64,000 nt of DNA from Hypericibacter terrae (GTDB lineage: Bacteria > Pseudomonadota > Alphaproteobacteria > Dongiales > Dongiaceae): assembly GCF_008728855.1 (NCBI RefSeq), contig NZ_CP042906.1, positions 1,116,001 to 1,180,000 on the forward strand. The letters are read 5' to 3'. Positions 27,456 through 36,399 of the stretch are shown one piece after another. The notes beneath the pieces were generated by a model, which was given only the letters and a program-made list of their open reading frames with translations, did not search any database and was not told where the DNA came from. The position numbers and the translations under genes were made by a program. How positions within the stretch are numbered: position 1 is the stretch's first letter; every line of letters starts with the position of its first letter.

Positions 27456-29819
27456 TTACTCGGCGCAGGCGCGCCGCAGCGCGCCCTTGTAATTCGGGCT
27501 TTGCCTGAGGCTCTTGATGATGGTCTCCGGCGTCAGGGGCGCCATGTTCAGCCGGGCCTCGAAGGGCACCAGCGCATGTTCGATCGCCGACACGATCGCG
27601 GCCGCGGCGGGAATGGTCCCGCCTTCGCCCGCCCCCTTGGCGCCCAGCGGGTTGACCGGCGAGGGCGTCTCCAGATGCGCGATCCGGACCTTCGGCACCA
27701 CGGTCGAGCTCGGCAGCAGATACTCGCCGAAATTGGTGGTGAGCGGCTGGCCGTTCGGGTCGAACGCCATCCACTCCAGCAGCGCATTGCCGATTCCGTG
27801 GGCGACGCCGCCCTGGATCTGGCCATCGACGATCAGCGGGTTGATGACGGTGCCGCAATCGTGCGCGACCACGTAATCCAGCAGCGTCACGCCGCCGGTG
27901 GCGATGTCCACCTCGACCTCGACCACATGGGTGCCGTTGCACCAGGTGGCCTGGGCAGGCGTGAAGTAGCTCGTATGTTCCAGCCCCGGCGTGTCGCCGC
28001 GATGCAGGGAGACGCCGGGCGAGCCCTGCGCCCGGCGGGCGAGCTCGCCCAGGCTCATGCCCTGGCGGTTGCCGCGCGTGACCTCGACGCGACCCTTGTC
28101 CAGCACCAGATCCTGCTCCGGCGTCTCGAGCAGGCGCGAGGCGAGGGCGAGGATCTTGGCCTTGACGGTCTGGGCGGCGCCCAGCGCCGAGGGGCCGGCA
28201 TTGGCGGCGATGCGGCTGGCGAAGGTTCCGACGCCCATGGCGATGGCGTTGGTGTCGCCCAGCGTGACGATCACGTCCTCGATCTCGACGTTGAGGGTCT
28301 CGGCGCAGATCTGGGCCAGCATGGTCTTGTGGCCCTGCCCGGTCGGCGTCGCCCCCGAGCGCAGATTGATCTTGCCGTTGTCGAGCACCTTGATGCTGAC
28401 GCCTTCATAGGGGCCGACGCCGCAGCCCTCGACATAATTGGCGATGCCGATGCCGATATGCCGGCCTTGGGCCCGCGCCTCGGCCTGCCGTTGCGCGAAA
28501 TTGCCGTAGTTCGCCAGCTCCAGCGCCATCGACTGGGTGGTCGGATAATCGCCGCTGTCATAGACGACCGCGCGGCCGTCGCGATAGGTGAGGCCCGTCG
28601 GATAAGGCATCTGGGCGGGCTGCACAAAATTGCGCCGCCGCAGTTCCGCCCGGTCGATGTCGAGCTCGCGCGCCACGCGATCGAGCAGCCGCTCCATCGC
28701 GAACACCGCCTGGGGTCGGCCGGACCCGCGGATGGCGCTGGCGGGCGGCAGATTCGTATAGGCGACTGTGACATCGAGATCGTAGGCGGGCAGCAAATAG
28801 GGGCCGGGCATGGTGACCGCGGCGATATAGGGCAGGCTGAACTCCCAGGGCAGATAGGCGCCGCCGTCATGCAGCATCGAGCCGCGCACACCGAGGATGC
28901 GGCCTTCGCCGTTCACCGCGATCTCGACGTCCCAATATTGGTCGCGTTCCTGGACGGCGGTCAGAAAATGCTCGCGCCGGTCCTCGATCCATTTGACCGG
29001 TCGCCCGAGCCTGATCGCGACCACGGCGACCACCAGCTCCTCCGGATAGAACACCGCCTTCGGCCCGAAACCGCCGCCCACATCCGGGGCGATGACCCGG
29101 ACCGATTCCGAATCCATCGCCAGGAGGTCGCAAAGGACATGCTTCGCGATATGCGGGATCTGGGTCGAGGTCCAGAGGGTCAGGCCGCCGCGCAGCGTGT
29201 CATGTTCCGCGATCGCGCCGCGGCATTCGATCGAATGGCCGCAGCCGCGATGCTGCCACATGTCCTGCCGGAACACATGCGGTGCCGACGCGAAGGCCGC
29301 CGCGGCGTCGCCGATGATCGCCTTGAAGTTCGTGGCCTTGTTGGAGCTGTTGCCGTTATGGGTCCGCGGCGCGCCGGCTTGGACCGCGTCGCGGCAATTG
29401 GCGACGGCCGGCAGCTCGTCATAGTCGACCGCGATCAGCGCGGCCGCGTCCTCGGCCAGATAGCGGCTGTCGGCGATGACGATGGCGACCGGCTCGCCGA
29501 CGTAGCAGACCTCTTCCGGCGCCAGCGCGTAGGGGGTCATCACGCTGGTCTGCTGCGGGCTCGAGCCCATCACCGGCAGGCGCGTGCTGCGCAGCATCTC
29601 CGGCAGGTCCTTGGCGGTGAGCACGGCATGGACGCCGGGCATCTCCAGGGCCGGGGCGGCGTCGATCGAACGGATCACGCCGTGGGCGAGGGGTGAGCGC
29701 AGGAAGGCCGCATGAAGCATGCCGGGCAGCGCGATATCGTCGAGATAGCGGCCCTTTCCGGATAGGAGCGCCGGATCCTCGGTCCGCTGCACGCGGGCGC
29801 CGATCGCTTTCATGCCCAT
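27456..29819 (-). CDS. Molybdenum hydroxylase large subunit (CoxL/XdhB family, not CO dehydrogenase)
   Basis: A 787-residue molybdopterin-binding subunit. It opens 'GARVQRTEDPALLSGKGRYLDDI', contains 'GGGFGPKAVFYPEE' and 'SAIRGSGRPQAVFAMER', and ends with GAKGAGEGG, which carries the catalytic Glu. The AYxCSFR loop of true form-I CO dehydrogenase is absent, so a carbon-hydroxylating enzyme acting on an N-heteroaromatic or aldehyde is more likely. It is encoded 3 bp after its [2Fe-2S] subunit and 216 bp before the ABC binding protein. NicB-type nicotinate hydroxylases belong to the same broader superfamily. Confidence 0.9.
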   Translation of the reverse strand: MGMKAIGARVQRTEDPALLSGKGRYLDDIALPGMLHAAFLRSPLAHGVIRSIDAAPALEMPGVHAVLTAKDLPEMLRSTRLPVMGSSPQQTSVMTPYALAPEEVCYVGEPVAIVIADSRYLAEDAAALIAVDYDELPAVANCRDAVQAGAPRTHNGNSSNKATNFKAIIGDAAAAFASAPHVFRQDMWQHRGCGHSIECRGAIAEHDTLRGGLTLWTSTQIPHIAKHVLCDLLAMDSESVRVIAPDVGGGFGPKAVFYPEELVVAVVAIRLGRPVKWIEDRREHFLTAVQERDQYWDVEIAVNGEGRILGVRGSMLHDGGAYLPWEFSLPYIAAVTMPGPYLLPAYDLDVTVAYTNLPPASAIRGSGRPQAVFAMERLLDRVARELDIDRAELRRRNFVQPAQMPYPTGLTYRDGRAVVYDSGDYPTTQSMALELANYGNFAQRQAEARAQGRHIGIGIANYVEGCGVGPYEGVSIKVLDNGKINLRSGATPTGQGHKTMLAQICAETLNVEIEDVIVTLGDTNAIAMGVGTFASRIAANAGPSALGAAQTVKAKILALASRLLETPEQDLVLDKGRVEVTRGNRQGMSLGELARRAQGSPGVSLHRGDTPGLEHTSYFTPAQATWCNGTHVVEVEVDIATGGVTLLDYVVAHDCGTVINPLIVDGQIQGGVAHGIGNALLEWMAFDPNGQPLTTNFGEYLLPSSTVVPKVRIAHLETPSPVNPLGAKGAGEGGTIPAAAAIVSAIEHALVPFEARLNMAPLTPETIIKSLRQSPNYKGALRRACAE

Positions 29820-29822
29820 GGG

Positions 29823-30317
29823 TCAGCGGCCTTTCACATCGGGCGCGAGCCGCGCCAGGACGTCGAGGGCCGCCGCCACGATGCCGGCATAGCCGGTGCA
29901 GCGGCAGAGATTGCCCGACAGCGTGTCGCGGACCTCGGCCTCGGTCGCCGTGGGGTTGTCGCGCAGCAATTCGGTCAAGGTCATCAACATTCCGGGCGTA
30001 CAGAATCCGCATTGCAGCCCGTGATGCTCGCGGAAGGCCGCTTGCAGGGGCGAGAGCGATCCGTCGGGATGGGCCAGACCTTCGACCGTCGTCACGGCAT
30101 GGCCGCTCGCCTGAACCGCGAACATCAGGCAGGCGCGCACGCTTTGCCCGTCGAGAAGCACCGTGCAGGCGCCGCAGGCACCATGCTCGCAGCCGACATG
30201 GGTGCCGGTCAGGCCCAGCTCCTGGCGCAGGAAATCCGCCAGGGTGGTGCGGGGATCGACCGGCTTCTCGTAAGCCCGGTCATTGACGGTCAGGGCGACG
30301 GTCGAGGGCGCGGTCAT
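29823..30317 (-). CDS. Molybdenum hydroxylase [2Fe-2S] small subunit (CoxS family)
   Basis: A 164-residue ferredoxin-like subunit. The first cluster is bound by CEHGACGAC plus a Cys about 20 residues later (RACLMF), the second by CGFCTPG and CRCTGY. It passes electrons from the Mo site to FAD. Its start overlaps the FAD-subunit stop (ATGA), and the large subunit starts 3 bp after it, so the three subunits are co-translated. Usual family length. Confidence 0.93.
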   Translation of the reverse strand: MTAPSTVALTVNDRAYEKPVDPRTTLADFLRQELGLTGTHVGCEHGACGACTVLLDGQSVRACLMFAVQASGHAVTTVEGLAHPDGSLSPLQAAFREHHGLQCGFCTPGMLMTLTELLRDNPTATEAEVRDTLSGNLCRCTGYAGIVAAALDVLARLAPDVKGR

Positions 30318-31195
30318 GCGGAGCCTTTCATCCGGGCCTGGGCCCGCCGCGCCGCGGTGGCGAGACCACGCGCGGTCAGAACCTGCGCCAGATGCCGCCG
30401 ATAATCGGCACTGGCATGGATGTCTTCGTTGGCCTCGCCCTCGGCGGCGAGGGCGGCGGCGCTGTCGATCAAGGCGGGCTCGAGGCGATGGCCCAGCAGC
30501 GCCTGCTCGACCGCAGTCAGCCGCGTCTGCACCGGCCCGACGCCGGCAAGCGCGATCGCGGCCCGCGTGACGGTGTCCTTGCCGTCGAGCGCGATCATGA
30601 CCGCGGCGGCGGCCACGGCGAAGTCTCCCAGGCGTCGGGCAAACTCGACGAAGGCATAGCCATGCGGCCCCTGCCAGCGCGGCAGGGTGATGCCGCTCAT
30701 GATCTCGTCGGGCTCGAGCGCCGTGGTCATGAACCCCAGGGCGAACTCGGCCATCGGGACCGCGCGGGCGCCGCGCGGACCCTGGATATGGATCACGCCG
30801 TCGAGCGCCATCACCACGGTCGGCAGCTCGGCCGACGGATCGGCATGGGCGAGGCTGCCGCCGATGGTGCCGCGGTTGCGGGTCTGGCGATGGCCGATAT
30901 GCTGCATCGCCTCGCCGATGATCGGGCAGGCCTGGCGCAGCTCGGCGGAGAACTCCATGCGGCGCTGCCGGGTCATGGCGCCGATCTCGATCGAATCCGC
31001 TTTGACCTCGAGACGGTCGAGCTCGGTCACCGGATTGAGGTCGATCAGGTGATCGGGCATCGCGAGGCGGAAATTCATCATCGGCACCAGCGACTGTCCG
31101 CCGGCCAGGATCTTGGCATTCTCGCTCAGCGCCAGGAGATCGACGGCGGCCGCGAGCGAGGTGGGGGCGTGATAGGCGAAGGGCGCGGGTTTCAC
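30314..31195 (-). CDS. Molybdenum hydroxylase FAD-binding medium subunit (CoxM family)
   Basis: A 293-residue FAD-binding subunit: 'AGGQSLVPMMNFRLAMPDHLIDLN' and 'GGSLAHADPSAELPTVVMALDG' are the FAD contact motifs of the CoxM/XDH middle-domain family. It overlaps the CoxG gene by 4 bases and the small subunit by 4 bases. It takes electrons from the [2Fe-2S] subunit and passes them to an acceptor. Confidence 0.92.
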   Translation of the reverse strand: MKPAPFAYHAPTSLAAAVDLLALSENAKILAGGQSLVPMMNFRLAMPDHLIDLNPVTELDRLEVKADSIEIGAMTRQRRMEFSAELRQACPIIGEAMQHIGHRQTRNRGTIGGSLAHADPSAELPTVVMALDGVIHIQGPRGARAVPMAEFALGFMTTALEPDEIMSGITLPRWQGPHGYAFVEFARRLGDFAVAAAAVMIALDGKDTVTRAAIALAGVGPVQTRLTAVEQALLGHRLEPALIDSAAALAAEGEANEDIHASADYRRHLAQVLTARGLATAARRAQARMKGSA

Positions 31196-31860
31196 CGCCG
31201 GTCCTCCGGGGCCCGGCCCCGCAGCGAGGCGATCCAGCGCCGGAATCGCCGCTTCAGCGCGCCGATCAGCAGCTCCGTGGCGGAGATCGGCTTGGCCGGC
31301 GCGGGCTGTCTCGGCGGAGGCAGCGCCGCCGCTGCAGCGACCGTCGCGGCCGGTGATGCGCTCGGGGTCGGTGCCGGCGCAGCGGCTGGCACCGCGCGGG
31401 CGGCATCGGCCTGAATCTGGAGCTTCAGCGCTTCGGCGAACTTGTCGACCAGTTGCTGAGCGATGTCGCTGATCATGCCGGAGGCACGGCCATACTGCGC
31501 GACCGCACCGTTAAGATTGAGGTCGGTGTCGATCTTGACGCGGGTTCCGCTGCCGGGCGCCGGAGTCAGCGCGAAATCGACCTTGGCCTGCGCGCCGCCG
31601 CGTCCCTTGGTCTCGTTGCCGCTCGCTTTGACATTGGCGCGCCGGGCGACGGGGTCCTTGCTCTCGAACCGCGCGATGCCCTGGAACGTGACCGCCATCG
31701 GCCCGAGCTTCACCGAGACCTTGCCGCGATAGGCGTCGCCGTCGATGGTCTCGAGCAGCTCGGCGCCGGGCAGGCAGGGGGCGACGCGCTGGATATCCAG
31801 GAGCAGGTCCCAGGTCTGCTCGACCGGCAGCGGCACGTCGAAACTGTTCTCGATCTTCAT
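31192..31860 (-). CDS. CoxG-like SRPBCC protein
   Basis: A 222-residue protein. Residues 1-150 form the CoxG SRPBCC fold ('MKIENSFDVPLPVEQTWDLLLDIQRVAPCLPGAELL'). A Pro/Ala-rich linker and a basic amphipathic tail ('ALKRRFRRWIASLRG') follow. CoxG tethers CO dehydrogenase-family enzymes to the membrane so they can deliver electrons to quinones, and the basic tail suits that role. It is translationally coupled to the three enzyme subunits. Confidence 0.88.
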   Translation of the reverse strand: MKIENSFDVPLPVEQTWDLLLDIQRVAPCLPGAELLETIDGDAYRGKVSVKLGPMAVTFQGIARFESKDPVARRANVKASGNETKGRGGAQAKVDFALTPAPGSGTRVKIDTDLNLNGAVAQYGRASGMISDIAQQLVDKFAEALKLQIQADAARAVPAAAPAPTPSASPAATVAAAAALPPPRQPAPAKPISATELLIGALKRRFRRWIASLRGRAPEDRR

Positions 31861-31986
31861 GTCGCGAGATTACCCGGATCGGGATGGATTTGGCCAACCG
31901 CAGAGGACCCTGAACGGCAAGTCACCCATCGCAGCAACCGAAGGCGACATCAACGCCGGTATTGTAACAGGACGCTCGGCGGCGCA

Positions 31987-32802
31987 TCAGCCGAGCGCCA
32001 GTTTCGCCAGGGCCATAAATTTCTGCGGCTGCTCGAACGAGCAGGGATGGCCGCAATCCGCCAGCCGGAAGAGATCCGCCTGCGGCAGAAGGTGCGCCAG
32101 CTCGATGCCGCCCTCCTCGAAGGGCACGCAGGCATCGTCGGCGCCATGGATCATCGTCACGTCGCATTTGAGCTTGCGCAGCGCCGGCGGCGAAATCCGC
32201 GACGCATCCACGTAACGCTGCTTGTTGCCGACGAACATGGCGTTGAAATATTTGTCGTATCCGTCCTTGCGCAGCAGCGCCATGCGACCCTTCACGAACT
32301 CGTCCGTGAGCGGGATCCGGACCCGGATGACGTTCTTGTAGTAGTGCCGGAAGGCCTTCTCGTCCTTGGGCACGACCCAGCTGCGCGCAATCGGCAGGGT
32401 GATCTTCTTCTGGGCGCCCAGCGATCCCTGCAGGATGAGCTTGTTGACCCGGGACACTTCGAGCGCGGTGCGCAGCGCCACGGCGCCGCCCAGAGAATGG
32501 CCGATGATGCCGACCGGTCCCTTCGGCGACAGGAGATCGAGCGCCGCGATCGCCTGGCGGACCCACATATCCATGTCGAAATAGGGCTTGGCTGGCTTCC
32601 GGCCGGATTTGCCATAGCCGATCATGTCCATGGCGAGGATGCGATAGGACTTCGACAGCGGCTCCATCACATGCGCCCAATTCGTGGCCGAGGCCGTGCC
32701 GGGACCCGAGCCGTGGATCATGAGGACGGGATAGCCCTTGCCGCCCTCATAACAATGCATGGTCGTGCCTTCGAACTCGACGTCACGTTCCTTGATCGGC
32801 AT
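31987..32802 (-). CDS. Alpha/beta hydrolase (meta-cleavage-product / deformylase-like)
   Basis: A 271-residue hydrolase. The nucleophile is Ser103 in GHSLGG, the oxyanion-hole segment HGSGPG lies at residues 30-35, with a late acid in IHGADDACVPFEE and the His in CGHPCSF. The fold is typical of MhpC-type carbon-carbon hydrolases and of NicD N-formylmaleamate deformylase. It is placed between a NicX-like M29 protein and the Mo hydroxylase, which favours a step after ring opening. The specific substrate is inferred only. Confidence 0.82.
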   Translation of the reverse strand: MPIKERDVEFEGTTMHCYEGGKGYPVLMIHGSGPGTASATNWAHVMEPLSKSYRILAMDMIGYGKSGRKPAKPYFDMDMWVRQAIAALDLLSPKGPVGIIGHSLGGAVALRTALEVSRVNKLILQGSLGAQKKITLPIARSWVVPKDEKAFRHYYKNVIRVRIPLTDEFVKGRMALLRKDGYDKYFNAMFVGNKQRYVDASRISPPALRKLKCDVTMIHGADDACVPFEEGGIELAHLLPQADLFRLADCGHPCSFEQPQKFMALAKLALG

Positions 32803-32848
32803 TTCGCGGTTTCTCCGGGGAGCTGGCAGGCGGGAATTCGAGCGAGGG

Positions 32849-33892
32849 TCAGGTGAAGACCGGCTGAAGCTTCTTCATCGCCTCGCGCAGATGCGGCGGC
32901 CCAACCACCACGCCGTCCTTCACGATCGGCTGGCCATCGATCCAGATCGACTGCATGGTGAAGACGATGTCAGGATGATTCTCGCCGCCGCCCGGTTCCC
33001 AGGGGGGCAGGCCGAGCCCGACGGCGTTGGAGCCCATCACCCTCTGATCCTCCATGAAGGATTTCCCGGTCAGCCGCGCCGCGGGATGGATGCCGCAGGT
33101 GAAATGCACGACATAGCCGTAATCGCCATTGCCGGCGCGCGCGATCGAGCGCCGCATGACCTTGTGCTCGGAGCCGCCGCCGATGACGTCCTGCACCTTG
33201 CCCTTGATCTTTAAGGTCACGGGCTCGGCGGACTCCGTATAGTATTCGTGGAAGAAATGACGGACGACGATGGTGCCCTCGACCGATTTCAGCTCCGGCA
33301 GCAAGAGGACCGTGCCGGGCATGAAATAGCCGCCGGGCTTGGTCGCCTTGGCGAGACCGAGCCCGTCCGGCTTGGCCAGCGCGAAGGTGACATCGGTGCC
33401 TTCCCGGGTCGTGATCCGGCATTCCTTGCCGGTATGTTCCTGGACATAGGCGCCGAACACGTCGCCGACCTCGAGCAGCGTGTCGAGATCGACCTTGCCC
33501 ATCAGCCGGATCAGCTCTTCCGTGCCGACATCGGCACCGAGGAAATAGCGGGTGCGGTTGTTGTGCATCGCATGGTCGTAGGCCTTCGAACCGGCGAGAT
33601 AGGGGAAGCAGAGATCGATGCAGACGTCGCACTCATTAATCGCAGCGCGGACATGGCTGGGCATGTATTCGTCCGCCAGTGCACCCTGGAAGGGCAGTTG
33701 CGGCGCCAGGATCAGGCTCGCGACCTTGGCGCCCTGGCGGTAGCCGGAATCCTGCAGCGCCTCGACGGCGGCCCGGTCGGTGCCGGTGTCGGCCGCGATC
33801 AAGAGGCTCTCACCGCGCTTCACGCACATCAGGTCGCGCACCAGCACATCGGCCGCGCGCGACAATTTCGGGCCATATTCGCCGTGAGCCAT
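32849..33892 (-). CDS. M29-aminopeptidase-fold protein, possible 2,5-dihydroxypyridine dioxygenase (NicX-like)
   Basis: A 347-residue protein of the aminopeptidase T/NicX fold. Candidate metal ligands are His263 (VVHFTCGIHP), His306 and Asp308 (ENHPDIVF). From memory these line up in order with His265, His318 and Asp320 of NicX, the Fe(II) enzyme that opens 2,5-dihydroxypyridine; M29 peptidases share the HxD too. 'EGTIVV' near residue 205 is also common to both. ATG 33892 has GGGAGA upstream. Neighbouring hydroxylase, monooxygenase, hydrolase and amidase genes favour the dioxygenase reading, but a peptidase cannot be excluded. Confidence 0.7.
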   Translation of the reverse strand: MAHGEYGPKLSRAADVLVRDLMCVKRGESLLIAADTGTDRAAVEALQDSGYRQGAKVASLILAPQLPFQGALADEYMPSHVRAAINECDVCIDLCFPYLAGSKAYDHAMHNNRTRYFLGADVGTEELIRLMGKVDLDTLLEVGDVFGAYVQEHTGKECRITTREGTDVTFALAKPDGLGLAKATKPGGYFMPGTVLLLPELKSVEGTIVVRHFFHEYYTESAEPVTLKIKGKVQDVIGGGSEHKVMRRSIARAGNGDYGYVVHFTCGIHPAARLTGKSFMEDQRVMGSNAVGLGLPPWEPGGGENHPDIVFTMQSIWIDGQPIVKDGVVVGPPHLREAMKKLQPVFT

Positions 33893-34092
33893 GATTCCGA
33901 TCTCCCGAGTTGCGGGTGGCCTTCGCGACGCCGGCGGCGGACATCGCGCCGATCGCATCGCGCGGAAATGATAGATAGGCGCTTCCCGCTTCGGTTCAAA
34001 GTTTCGCAAAGTCCAATTCGGGGGTCCGCGAACCCAAAGCGCCGCCGGCCTCGGCAGAGTTGTTCCCGACCTCGAGCTGCCACAGGAACCTC

Positions 34093-35442
34093 ATGTCGAA
34101 CTACAATCCGCGCGAAACCCGCCTGCTGTCCTTTCACGACGCCGTGGATCGGTTCCGCGACGGCAGCGACAGTCCGCGCGCCTATCTCGAGCGTTGCCTC
34201 GAACGGATCGAGGCGCGCGAGCCGGAGATCCGGGCCTTCGTCACGATGAACGTCACGGGCGCGCGCGAGGCGGCCGACGCATCGGCCGCGCGCTATCGCG
34301 TCGGCAAGCCCTTGTCGGCGGTCGACGGCATGCCCGTCGGCATCAAGGATCTCTACGAGACGATCGACATGCCGACCCAGATGGGCAGCCCGATCTTCGC
34401 TGGCTGGCAGGGCAAGCGCGATGCGGCCTCGGTCTATGCGCTGCGGCAGAGCGGGGCGGTGATCCTGGGCAAGACCGTCACCACCGAGTTCGGCTTCTAC
34501 AGTCCCGGGCCCACGCGCAACCCGTTCGACCCCAAGCGCACGCCGGGCGGCTCGTCCAGCGGCTCGGCCGCCGCGGTCGGCGCCGGCTTCGTGCCGGTCG
34601 CGATCGGCAGCCAGGTGGTCGGCTCCTTGATCCGGCCCGCGAGCTATTGCGGCAATTACGGCTTCAAGCCGTCCCTGGGCGCGCTCAACCGGCAGGGCGG
34701 CCATTCCGGCCTGAGTCAAGCCTGCATCGGGGTGCATGCCGGCAATCTCCGCGACCTCTGGACCACCGCGCATCGCATCGCCAGCATCGCCGGCGGCGAT
34801 CCCGGCCAGCCGGGCCTGTTCGGCGACGCCGTGCTCAGCCCGCCGGTCATGCCGGCGCGGTTGATCCGTCTCGACACTGCCGGCTGGGCGCTCTGCAACC
34901 CCGAGGTGCAGGCGAAGCTCGACGAGGCCTTTTCGCGTCTGGTGAAGCAGGGCGTCGAGATCGTCTCGCGCAAGACCGATCCCGCGGTCGAGGCCTTCGA
35001 AGTCCTGCTGCGCGAGGCGCGAGAAATGACGCACACGATCTGCGGCTACGAGCTGCGCTGGCCGCTCAAGCCCTATCGCGAGCTCGGGCCTGGATCGCTG
35101 AGCGAGGATCTGGGCAACCGGCTCAAATCCTGGGAGCATCTGACCACCGAGGAATATCGGACTGCCCTGGCGCGCCGCGATGAGATCCGCAAGATCAGTG
35201 CCGGCCTGCTGTCCCGGGCCTCGGGCTTCGTCACCCTGTCGGCCTCGGGAGCGGCACCCCTCGGTATCCAGAACACCGGTGATCCGGCTTTCGCGGTGCC
35301 GGGATCGCTGCTGGGCGCTCCCTGCCTCTCGTTGCCCCTTCTCGAAGCCGAGCGGTTGCCGCTGGGCCTGCAATTGATCGGTCCGCTCCATGGCGATGCC
35401 CGGTTGATGGGTCATGCCGCCTGGATCGCCGATCATCTCTGA
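34093..35442 (+). CDS. Amidase (amidase-signature family)
   Basis: A 449-residue amidase with an intact Ser-cisSer-Lys triad: Lys85 (GIKDLYET), Ser154 (GGSSSGS) and Ser178 (GSLIRPAS), with the family's 24-residue spacing between the serines. The segment before the nucleophile reads SQVVGS rather than the usual TDTGGS. ATG 34093 has AGGAA 5 bases upstream. It is divergent from the M29/NicX-like operon. In a maleamate-type pathway it could release ammonia from maleamate, replacing the isochorismatase-like NicF, but this is inference. Confidence 0.88.
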   Translation: MSNYNPRETRLLSFHDAVDRFRDGSDSPRAYLERCLERIEAREPEIRAFVTMNVTGAREAADASAARYRVGKPLSAVDGMPVGIKDLYETIDMPTQMGSPIFAGWQGKRDAASVYALRQSGAVILGKTVTTEFGFYSPGPTRNPFDPKRTPGGSSSGSAAAVGAGFVPVAIGSQVVGSLIRPASYCGNYGFKPSLGALNRQGGHSGLSQACIGVHAGNLRDLWTTAHRIASIAGGDPGQPGLFGDAVLSPPVMPARLIRLDTAGWALCNPEVQAKLDEAFSRLVKQGVEIVSRKTDPAVEAFEVLLREAREMTHTICGYELRWPLKPYRELGPGSLSEDLGNRLKSWEHLTTEEYRTALARRDEIRKISAGLLSRASGFVTLSASGAAPLGIQNTGDPAFAVPGSLLGAPCLSLPLLEAERLPLGLQLIGPLHGDARLMGHAAWIADHL

Positions 35443-35577
35443 TATGCGACTCGCAAGCTCGGCCAAGGCGGCAGAGTCCCTGCATTGCGCCTTCGCGGGG
35501 GATCGGCTTCAATGCCCCGTCGTCGCGCGCAGGGATGTGCTTGTTTCTTTTTGCGGACAGCGCGAAATGCCCATTGT

Positions 35578-35623
35578 CCGAGCCACTCGGGGGCAGGCTC
35601 GGGCCACCGGTTCCTCGACCGGT
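35578..35623. promoter_or_regulatory. Inverted and tandem palindromes upstream of the TetR gene
   Basis: CCGAGCC (35578-35584) and GGCTCGG (35596-35602) form an inverted repeat with an 11-base spacer. Two copies of the palindrome ACCGGT follow at 35606-35611 and 35618-35623, 12 bases apart. The cluster lies 57-102 bases before the TetR start, a common place for an autoregulatory operator. The ACCGGT pair could also form a terminator stem for the amidase, but no T-run follows. Confidence 0.4.
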
Positions 35624-35679
35624 AATCCGACCCCGATCCTATTCTTGCCGCCGACCCGAACACGGCCCACAGACAGACC

Positions 35680-36399
35680 ATGACCCTGCAAACGAGATCG
35701 AAGCAAACCCACATGGCCGAGCCGGAGCCCTCGCCGGACCGGCCGACAAAACTGGGACGGCGTCCGGGCGACAACGCGACCGGCGACAAGATCCTCGATG
35801 CGGCGGAAGAGGAATTCGCCGCACGCGGCTACGAAGGCACGTCTCTACGCGAGATCTCGCAGCGGGCGAAGATCAACCAGGCGTTGATTCGCTATTACTT
35901 CGGCTCGAAGCAGGGGCTCTATTGCTCGATCTATCTGCGCCGCGGCCAGGAGCTGGGGCGCGAGCGCATCCGGCTGCTCGATGCGCTCGAAGCGCGCCCT
36001 GGGCAGCCGCCGACGATCGAGGAGCTGGTCCGCGCCTTCATCGTACCGGCGATCGAGATCAAGCGGCAGGGCGCGGGCGGTGTGGCCTATATGCGCCTGC
36101 ATGCGCGACTGCAGGACGAGGCGCCCGATTTCATGTCGGACCTGCGCAAGCGGGTCTACGACGAATCCACCACGCGCTACATCAACGCGCTCAAACGCGC
36201 GCTCGGCGACATGCATCCGGATTGCGTCTATTGGCGCATGATCTTCCTGATCGGCGCCTACTTCTACACGCTGGCCGACTCCGATCGGCTCGAGGCCTAT
36301 TCCGGCGGCAGCTGCAGCACCAAAGATCTGGACGAATGCGTCCGCCAGATCGTGCCCTTCCTGGTGGGTGGTCTCACCGCCCCGATGCCGCGGAAGTAG
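35680..36399 (+). CDS. TetR/AcrR-family transcriptional regulator
   Basis: A 239-residue regulator (228 if ATG 35713 is used; neither start has a good ribosome site). The HTH is 'GTSLREISQRAKINQALIRYYFGSKQGLY' at about residues 50-78, the classic TetR_N motif. The C-terminal ligand domain is helical. It follows the amidase on the same strand after 237 bp and is the only regulator close to the 20409-35442 catabolic block, so it probably controls it. Confidence 0.9.
   Translation: MTLQTRSKQTHMAEPEPSPDRPTKLGRRPGDNATGDKILDAAEEEFAARGYEGTSLREISQRAKINQALIRYYFGSKQGLYCSIYLRRGQELGRERIRLLDALEARPGQPPTIEELVRAFIVPAIEIKRQGAGGVAYMRLHARLQDEAPDFMSDLRKRVYDESTTRYINALKRALGDMHPDCVYWRMIFLIGAYFYTLADSDRLEAYSGGSCSTKDLDECVRQIVPFLVGGLTAPMPRK

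Noticed and set aside
27339-29696. A long plus-strand open frame of about 785 codons
   Set aside because: It is antisense to the molybdopterin subunit, Arg/His/Asp-rich and without family features; high-GC shadow of the real gene.
27456-31860. Aerobic carbon monoxide dehydrogenase
   Set aside because: CoxG, CoxM, CoxS and CoxL homologues are present, but the large subunit lacks the AYxCSFR active-site loop, and the neighbours are aromatic-catabolism type.
20409-36399. A genomic island with mobility genes
   Set aside because: No integrase, transposase or tRNA attachment site is visible, and composition matches the surroundings.
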